Origin: Scytalidium lignicola
Lineage: Eukaryota; Ascomycota; Leotiomycetes
Length of the DNA stretch: 64,000 nt
Direction of reading: 5' to 3'
NCBI GenBank assembly: GCA_002812745.2
Contig: NCSJ02000002.1
Coordinates: 124,001-188,000, forward strand
Below are positions 56,748-64,000 of the stretch, one piece after another. The translations under genes were made by a program, and so were the position numbers. Under the pieces are notes generated by a model. The model did not search any database. It was not told the DNA's origin and saw only the letters and a program-made list of their open reading frames with translations. How positions within the stretch are numbered: the first letter of the stretch is position 1; each line of letters opens with the position of its first letter.

Positions 56748-58319
56748 TCACATTGCTTCTGCTAGGTGCAAGGATGGTAGTTCATCTTCTAATGGCTTTG
56801 TTCCAGCTGCTTGCATTTTTGCAGCAATGGCATCCACGTCTCCCCATACGCGCAACACATTACCACCTACAACTTTTGCAGTTTCGTCGTCACTAATTCC
56901 TTGCTTTAGCATCTCAGCGACTAGGTCTGGGAACTTGGATACGTCATCTAAGCCTTTAGGCGTTGATGGAATTCCATCAAAATCGCTACCTAATCCCACG
57001 TGGTCGTAGCCAATGAGATCTCCAATATGTTTTATATGAGTGACAACATGTTCCAAAGTAGAGTTCGCCGGGTAAAAGTCAGGGAGGCCATCTTCATTAT
57101 CCGGGTTGGCCACACAGCTGACAAAATCAGGGCTAAAGTTGATCATGACCACACTATTTCGTTGCCTCACCAAGTGAAGAATCTCATCTGGAACATTTCG
57201 TGGATGCGGACAGATTGCGAAAGCTGAACTGTGACTGTAAATCACAGGAGCAACACTTCCTTCCCAACCATCTCGCCCCCCAAGGACATCACGCATAGTA
57301 TCCTGACTAACGTGTGCGAGATCAACAATCATTCCTAAACGATTCATTTCTCTTATGAGGTCCCGGCCAGCTGGTGAGACACCACCCCAACGTGGTGTGG
57401 CTACCCTGATTTTTCCATCAGGCCCAGAATCAAGTGCTGCATCTGCATATATATTGTGGCAGTTATGTGTAAGAGTTGCATAACGGACCCCAAGAGAGTA
57501 AAAGTGACGAAGATTAGAGACGCGGTTGCCTATCTGATGAAGGCCTTCGATAATAATAGGCGATATAAGTTGTCCTGAGCGGAAAGCTGGAATGGCGGTG
57601 CTACTATTACCAGGTAAGGAGAAATGACTTGGATATGCAGCTTGAAGGCGCGTAAGAAGATCGATCTGGTCTAGCGTGAAGGCAACAGCTGAGTTGGTGT
57701 CAGTGGATGAATAATAAGCTTCTTTTGGTGGATAATATTAGATATGGGAGCAGGGAGAGTACATGGACCATAATTTTCATCCGAAAAGTCGGCTCCATTT
57801 GCTGGGCATGGAACAAAAGCACTCCAAAAAGCTCCTCCTGACTTTCCTGCCTTTAGACGAGGCAAATCCACATGGCCAGTCAATCCACCTTCTTCGAAAG
57901 ACGTTTTGAACTCATCCGAATAGATACGATTGTTATAGACAAAGCGGAGCAAAATTGCTAGGTCATTATGACCATCTTTGAAACAATAAGTGTATATCCA
58001 CTTCCATTTATTTATAGGATGGCGGCAACGTACCTATCAGAGGGGTATTCTCCAGAATTTGCTCGACTCTGTGCTCAATCGTGTGGTGAGAGCTTTCCCC
58101 CTGACCAAGCTTACCACATCCAAGGTTAAACCTGCCAATAATACCATATCGCAGAAGCACAATTCCTCCACATAATAATACAATATAAACGGTTCCAATG
58201 CTGCGCCAGAGTTTGGCCCTTCGTGCTGACGCGCGATTGTGACCCTGGACTATTGACTGCTGGGCCTCATATTCAAGCTCCTGTTTCGCTGGGAGAGTAC
58301 CCTCAGTGAAAGAGGACAT
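56748..58319 (-). CDS. Membrane-anchored dipeptidase (renal dipeptidase family, M19)
   Basis: A zinc dipeptidase that splits dipeptides. Three exons (58319-58034, 57975-57763, 57688-56748) sum to 1440 bases, or 479 residues. The N-terminus has a cytosolic segment then one hydrophobic helix (LWRSIGTVYIVLLCGGIVLL), so the protein is probably a type II membrane protein with the catalytic domain outside or in the vacuole/ER lumen. Zinc ligands are visible: the first pair in DGHNDL, then VDLAHVSQDT with its His, YSHSSAFAICPHPRN with the second His, and VGLGSDFDGIP with the Asp. This set and spacing are those of family M19. The intron ending TCAG before VAFTLDQIDLL is placed to keep the frame and the usual family context. 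Neighbours give no clue to substrate. Confidence 0.88.
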
Positions 58320-58883
58320 TGTGATTTGATGATATTGTAAGTTTTAAAGCCACACATCCGGCTTTTTCAAACCATTACTATATATATACACACGCTGGGG
58401 AAATCTGACGTCTTATTATCATTTATAAAACAACGACCCACCAACCACAATGGCAGGGTTACATCGATAAGGACAACGCTTAGTCGTAGATCATACCTAG
58501 CCTTAATCATAAGGCATCAAACTAGCTAAAATACGCGTTCTATCCGTCCTTGACATTCACCACCTGAGGAATCATCTATGCTCCGCCTCATCTAATTTAA
58601 TTCACGACCGCCACGACCTCGAATTACGCTCCTTGATACAATCACTTACTCTCATTGATAAAAATTTCCATTTCCAGGACACCAGAAGGGTTGTTTCGGT
58701 TGCCTAGCGATAATAGTCTTAGAGTGTCGACGTTGCAGTAAGCTGAATACGAGGAGCTCAGATCCTTTGTTTCAGGTTCATACTTTTTTCCTGGTGTTTT
58801 CAACTTCATTCAACATTCAGCCTTACCATTCTTCGCATTCTATACTTCATTGCAGGAGTTAACAGCAGCCAAGCTCCGTCACA
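58320..58883. promoter_or_regulatory. Shared divergent promoter dipeptidase / F-BAR GAP
   Basis: This is a 564-base gap between start codons. ACGCGT lies at 58533-58538. Pyrimidine-rich stretches lie near 58785-58840, upstream of the plus-strand gene. Nothing else is recognised. Confidence 0.4.
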
Positions 58884-61666
58884 ATGCAGCAGGGTTTCGC
58901 AGATTCGTTCTGGACCGGAGACTATGCCGCCGGTAAGCAATAATGAATAGGTGTCTTGATTGTGTCATTGACCTCGTTACGGTTAGGCCTCGGCGTTCTT
59001 TTCAGCAAACTTCAGCAGGGTGTAGCAGAAAATGAACAAATACTGACCATTGCCCGGATGCGAGCGGAGGCAGAGGATCTATATGGTATGCGACTTGGTG
59101 AGATTGGGCCAGCAACCGACAAGATACCTGGTGGGTTTGTTCGGGATGATGGAGCAAGCGTGCGGAAGGTAAGATGTCCCTGAGCTCGTCTCAGTTATCG
59201 GCGACTGATTGAATGCTGGAATAGGCATACGATGGGGTTCGTACAGAGATGGAGGAGGCTGCAAAGAATCATCGAAAGATAGCCCAGAATATCCGGGATC
59301 TTGTGGTTACTCCATTTTCAAGATGGTGCGATGCGCATGGTGCTCGAATTCAGAATTCCCAAGATGACCTACAAGCGCGCATCAAATTACATGACAAACA
59401 AGTAGAGTCTGTGAAGAAGCTTCGTAGCCAGTACTTCAACAAATGCCTTCTGGTAGAGGATTTGGAAGAGGAGAACAAACTCGCTTTCCAAGCTCCGGAA
59501 TCTAGTCCCAAATCGAAGATTCCAGAGATCAAAGTTGAGAATAAGGAGGAAGAGGATGAGCCCTTAGAGATAGGTGATGAGGTCTATACCCCCGAGCAAA
59601 TTAAGAAGGTCCTTACGCATGTCTTGCAAACCATCAAACTTGTAGACACAAGGGTCCCTATTCTTGGCACATACCAGAATACCACAGCTGGAGCGGATAT
59701 TGTCGAATACCTACAAAAGCATATGGGGGCCACGACTGTTAGCCACGCAGAGCGTATTGGGCAGGACCTTATCGCGCATGGTTTCTTACGACTTATTGGT
59801 AATGTTGGTAATACGTTTGCGAACAGTTCGAAAATGTTTTATCAGTGGCGTCCGAAGGCGTTCCAATTGACTGGAATCCCAGAGAAGAAGCTGACAATGA
59901 GTCGAACGTTCTCGATGGCCTCAAATTCGGACAGTGTGGATTCTCCAGTCATGGGCTCTGTTGGCGACATATTATCAGGATGGAACCCTCTCAATACGGC
60001 CCATCCAAACGAGACTCCTTCAGAGCGTCTTCGAAGAGAGGCAGCCGAAAGTGACGAAAGATATAAGGCTGGGGTTCGCAAGCTTGATCAAATGCGATGC
60101 CAACTCGAGGAAGCAATCGTAGAACACCTTAAATACCTGGAGCGTTGTGAACTTGACAGACTCAAGGCCATGAAGACCATTATATTGGATTTCTCTGGGA
60201 CAATCAGCAATGTCATCCCTAGCATGCAATCAACTGTTGACAACATGATGCTTTACCAGGAGACCGTGCAACCGCTCGGTGATCTTAGATATCTTCTGGA
60301 AAACTATAGGACTGGCCATTTTGCCCCTAAAGTTACAGTCTATGAGAATTACTACAATTCAGCAGATGCCCAGACATTCGGTGTTGACTTGGAAGCCCGG
60401 GCTAGAGCAGACAGGAAGAGAGTTCCGGCTATTGTCACCACTATTTTAACTTTCCTCGATGCTCACTATCCAGATCTGGAAGGTGATGAGGCTCGACGCA
60501 ATGTTTGGCTTGTGGACGTTCCGCTTGCATCCACACACAAGGTACGGGAGATCTTGAATACGGGACAACCTTTCTCCACAGAAATATTAGAACCCTTTGA
60601 CATACCAATTATTGCGAGTGCTCTGAAACTGTATTTATTAGAGCTTCCAGGTAAGAATCATGAATCTTATTGGCTTCAGAACTTTGCTGACGATTGAATA
60701 GATTCTTTAGTCTCTTCTCACGTTTACGAAATCATCAAAACCATCTATTCAACTCCAGCCTCCGAGACATCCGATTCTCAGCGAATTGCTGTCCTCCAGA
60801 ATACGCTACGTCAACTTCGCCTTGCTAATATCGCGACGCTCGATGCTCTCATGACACACTTTACAAGGCTTATCGAACTTACCTCGGCTGACGAGGCTTA
60901 TGTTACTGGATTAGCTAATAGCATTGCATACTGTATTTTGAGACCGAAAGTGGAAACACCTATGACTATGGAAGAGAAGTACGCTTATCGTTTAATTCGA
61001 GATCTCTTTGCTCATAAGGAGGCGATATTCACCGAGCTGAAGCGGGCATCGTCTCTCGCACATAGCGCAACCATTCAAACACGACCTAGGGCAATTAGCA
61101 CCGATGAAAGCAATCGCAAGGCTAACATGGAAGCCCGGGCCAGGGCCATCGCAGCTGCTGGAGGTTCACGAAGCAGAAATCCAAGTCCTGCCCCAGGACC
61201 GCGTGGACACCGAAGGGACCGGAGCTCAGGTGGACCCGAAACAAGATTCCCAGTGAATGTTTCGTCCCCTGTGGTAGCCGAGGTACGGAATCATAGAGCT
61301 GACGGCGCTACGAGGCATAGCCTAGAAGTGCCAAGTCCAGCGACTCCTGTAGGAGGCGGTGAACCTGCCAATGGAACCCTCCCTCAATCTCCTCCAAATG
61401 GCGTGCCCCAGACGAGCGCAACTTATGTGCCTGGTGGAGACGACCCAATGCTCTTTGAAGAGTATGGGGCAGGTGTCGAGAAACGGAATAGCATAACTCG
61501 ATCGGCTGCCGCAGGAGGTGGCCGATATGCAGCTAGAAGAGCCGCGGGAGTAGGAAGAATGAGCCAGGACCAAGGATCTGAAAAGAGGGATAGTGTCGGT
61601 AGTATTGGAAGCCAGGAAGGGGGGAGGCATGGTGTAAGTTTGACGGACAAGCCTATGGATGATTAA
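58884..61666 (+). CDS. F-BAR, DEP and RhoGAP protein (Rgd2-like)
   Basis: A GTPase-activating protein for Rho-type GTPases that acts at curved membranes. Four exons (58884-58932, 58987-59168, 59225-60650, 60702-61666) sum to 2622 bases, or 873 residues. An N-terminal F-BAR coiled-coil (MQQGFADSFWTGDYAAGL onward, LHDKQVESVKKLRSQY) is followed by a DEP domain inserted in the F-BAR, as in yeast Rgd2 (VDTRVPILGTYQNTTAGADIVEYL). The second F-BAR half comes next (KLDQMRCQLEEAIVEHLKYLERCE). The RhoGAP domain is at about 455-645, with VWLVDVPLASTHKVREILNTG, IPIIASALKLYLLELP and a GAP-type LTSADEAYVTGLANSIAYCILRP. The canonical arginine-finger segment is not the usual GIFR form here: the finger position reads GVFRV-less, so it may be weak. 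The C-terminal 200 residues are disordered Gly/Ser/Pro/Arg. Confidence 0.88.
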
Positions 61667-63071
61667 AGAATGATGCATTGGAGTTACCTTGCAGGTTACG
61701 GACAGGACGGTTCACATGTATGATACGATCGGTCGGCAATAAAAAATAGCAAGGATAGCGAGCAATGCGTGATACCCTTCTGACAGCGCGTCTTTATTGG
61801 TTAGAGTGGTCAATATATAGTATACGATTCTCCTTACTGGCCGTGCTAGAGCAGCTGTGATACTAGAATGTTAAAACCAGTCAACTAATATACTAACTAT
61901 AACAGAAAGCCAGCCTCGGCTGTAAGGCTCGCGACGTCACGTGTGGGCTGGACATCAGCTCTGGACGAGGCTGTGAATGCACATCAAAAACGAGTATCTT
62001 CGCAATCTCTTTGAACAAAATTCATTGCTTTCCTATTGTCTATTAAGATGGATGAGATATTTGGAATCGTTACAGGAGTATCACTTGTCGCGGAGAATAG
62101 CAATGCAACCAAGGATTTCCTGGACCGTATTGGAACCTCTAATGATGATGATACTGTACTACAAATTTTTTGGGAGAAGTATCCTTCTCCATGTTCTAGG
62201 TCTCGTTCAAGAATATATGGCACATTATGTATGCTCTTTTTGCTTTGTGCATATGAAAACCGAGACATGTCTAATGCACCGTGTCATTATAATTCTATAT
62301 CTGACTATGGGTGGGACTTTGACTCTGAGTCGGATGAAGATACGATTCATCACTTCAGATACCCGGAAACTGGGTAGACTGAATAGGAGTTATAGTCAAG
62401 AAGTTCGGATTACCGAAAGCCTCAATTTGGAATGATTGATGCTTTGCTGAGAGCAATATCTCACTGGGGGCAAGGCCGTGTCCCTCTCCCTATGCCGCTT
62501 GAGAGAGTCATTTGGAGCTTTAGATTTGACGTCACATTCCTCTTAGATTTTTCATTTATGTTGCCGACTTACCACTCCCAGCGGACGGATGGCTGATATA
62601 ATCATTCAGTTTACAGGATCTGTTGCTAAAGAGATGTCATTTTAAATTGAGAATATAACCGTGGGTAGAGAGACAAATATTATCGAGACCAGCACAGGAT
62701 CACCCTGTTTCGGATAGTTTAGCATTGTATTGAAAGGGGGCGTAAGTGTGAAGAATGGAACACGCTTACGTAGTCCATGAGGAATCAATTTAGAAATCGT
62801 CGAAATGCACTACGAACTTCCCTTCAACCCTTTTCAGTATAGTCTACTAAGGGTTATACAAAGTTACAGATATTAATATCTGAGATATATAGTATGTTAG
62901 GATAGGACCAAATACTCGAACCACTATGGGAAAAAAATACGAGACACTTTATTCCTACGGCGACTAATTGCTCATCGGATTTACATGTCAAGTCTACGAC
63001 AAAGAGGGTCTTCGTTAAAAGATTCTTTCATAGACCACTGGATCTCCACCGAATTTATATAAATATATAAA
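61667..63071. other. Intergenic stretch with one weak small frame
   Basis: No recognised gene is present. A frame from ATG 62048 to 62377 would encode 109 residues starting MDEIFGIVTGVSLVAEN, with an acidic tail. It carries no known motif and could be an unannotated small gene or chance. A GACGTC overlapping CACGTG lies at 61933-61943, about 110 bases upstream of that ATG. Confidence 0.35.
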
Positions 63072-64000
63072 TTATGCCTCCCCCAAAATATTCTTCTCCA
63101 ACTCCATCCTCATCTTGAAATCCTCGCTCTCCGAAACAGAGCTAAAGACTTTCCCCCACCTCCCCATGAGGAAATCTCCTGTCGTGACCCTCACACTCCT
63201 CCAGTTCTCCTTGACCAGAACGTGCGTTGGCTGGCTAAATATCACATCGATCTCTTCCAGTGTCCGATTCTTCGTCTCAGGCATGAACAACAATTGATAA
63301 AACCAGCCCACAACTGCGATACCACCATAGAAGCCTAGCGTTAGGCCAATGCGAGACATAGCTGCCTGCATCTGACTGAAGAAATAGGTCACGAGGAATG
63401 AGCAGAAGAATAGAGTCATGTCTGAGGTCTCCATGCCGTAGGATCTGAGGTAGGTAGGGTATACTTCTGCGGGTAGGACCCATGTCAGACAGGCGTAACT
63501 GCCGAAAAAGGCCTGGTAGATGATCAAGCCTGTGAGGTATACCCCCTGACTGGCCGCTTTGTTACTAAGAGGGATGGTATAACTGCACCCGATGATCACA
63601 AGTCCGATAAAGAACCCAGGTAACGTCGCACAGGCCCAGAAGCGCCGGCCAAAACGCTCCATGTAAAGGATTGCTGGGATGGTGCCGAGAAGAAGGGAGC
63701 CGCCGCCAACGAGGGACATGAAGACAGCCTGTTTGGAATTGAAGCCGACCTGTGCCATCAGAGTACCCATGTAATACATAATCGCGTTAATTCCAGTGAA
63801 CTGGCCAAGGAAGACCATGATGTTCGCGTAAATGATAGCACGGCGAGCTCTAGGCTGCGTGATGAAATCCAGCCAGTGGAAGCGGCGGTTTCGGCTGTGG
63901 AGGAGCTCGGTTTCTGCTTCGACGGAGTGACGCATCACGAAGAATTCCTTCTTCGCATCGGTATCGACGCCACGGATTCGTTTCCATACCGCCCATGCCT
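63072..64000 (-). CDS. MFS sugar-porter family transporter (C-terminal half, truncated)
   Basis: A twelve-helix major facilitator of the sugar-porter family, probably a plasma-membrane hexose, polyol or inositol carrier. The frame is open from the right edge to 63072, and the N-terminal half lies outside the window. The visible 309 residues begin in the central cytosolic loop (VWKRIRGVDTDAKKEF) and contain helices 7-12. Helix 7 has FLGQFTGINAIMYYMG (the QxxxGxNxxxYY substrate motif). The loop motif is ERFGRRFWA (the RxGRR signature), helix 10 has AEVYPTYLRSYG, and the end has the sugar-porter signature PETKNRTLEEID. The TWVLPAEVYPTYLRS context is typical of fungal sugar/inositol permeases. 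The substrate is not predictable from this half. One uninterrupted exon is seen. Confidence 0.88.
   Translation of the reverse strand, partial: AWAVWKRIRGVDTDAKKEFFVMRHSVEAETELLHSRNRRFHWLDFITQPRARRAIIYANIMVFLGQFTGINAIMYYMGTLMAQVGFNSKQAVFMSLVGGGSLLLGTIPAILYMERFGRRFWACATLPGFFIGLVIIGCSYTIPLSNKAASQGVYLTGLIIYQAFFGSYACLTWVLPAEVYPTYLRSYGMETSDMTLFFCSFLVTYFFSQMQAAMSRIGLTLGFYGGIAVVGWFYQLLFMPETKNRTLEEIDVIFSQPTHVLVKENWRSVRVTTGDFLMGRWGKVFSSVSESEDFKMRMELEKNILGEA

Noticed and set aside
24505..58538. Enrichment of ACGCGT (MCB) across the window
   Set aside because: The hexamer count is about what base composition predicts, so only individual promoter positions are discussed.

Overview
The window is nuclear DNA from a filamentous ascomycete. 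The evidence is densely packed spliced genes with short GT-AG introns (mostly 48-130 bases), fungal branch-point motifs (CTAAC/CTGAC type), and fungus-specific proteins: Vac7, BIG1, Hfi1/Ada1, an ArAE/BRE4-type membrane protein, and an F-BAR/DEP/RhoGAP. Family flavour and moderate G+C suggest a leotiomycete (Helotiales-like), but that placement is a guess from pattern, not a search. Homology calls rest on recognised motifs. Most exon models were checked by hand for splice sites and for a total length divisible by three.

Layout, left to right: a truncated unknown gene (1-453, -); 20S proteasome alpha1 (-); a WKF-domain protein (+); a multi-pass membrane protein (+); a phytanoyl-CoA dioxygenase-like protein (+); the hnRNP Hrp1/Nab4 (-); the Rab GAP Gyp1 (+); the histone chaperone NASP/Hif1 (-); DNA polymerase epsilon subunit B (+); an ArAE-type membrane protein (-); the actin regulator Aip1 (-); the SAGA subunit Hfi1/Ada1 (-); gamma-tubulin complex GCP3 (+); Wee1 kinase (-); a gene-empty stretch of about 4 kb; Vac7 (-); BIG1 (-); Rrp17/Nol12 (+); tropomyosin (-); a securin-like protein (+, with a sequence-error frame break); SET1 (+); Trm112 (-); an ER cyclophilin B (-); mitochondrial uS13m (+); a membrane dipeptidase (-); an F-BAR/DEP/RhoGAP (+); and a truncated MFS sugar transporter (-, running off the right edge).

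The content is mainly housekeeping and cell-cycle/cytoskeleton: Wee1, securin, Pol epsilon, NASP, GCP3, tropomyosin, Aip1 and a Rho GAP. Eight neighbouring pairs are divergent and share short promoter regions, including NASP with DPB2, whose shared promoter holds an MCB-type ACGCGT site. I see no secondary-metabolite cluster, transposon, rRNA, convincing tRNA or CRISPR.

The most interesting observations are fine-scale: a cyclophilin B gene whose last intron toggles between an ER-retention-like tail and a transmembrane tail; two micro-exons (16 and 10 bases) at the start of gyp1; a 997-base intron in the hnRNP gene; a 51-base in-frame intron inside the SET1 catalytic domain; a divergent securin recognisable by a D-box plus a separase-inhibitor-like motif; and isolated N characters beside homopolymer runs, which look like sequencing artefacts. 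I found no convincing evidence of a wholly new multi-gene system.
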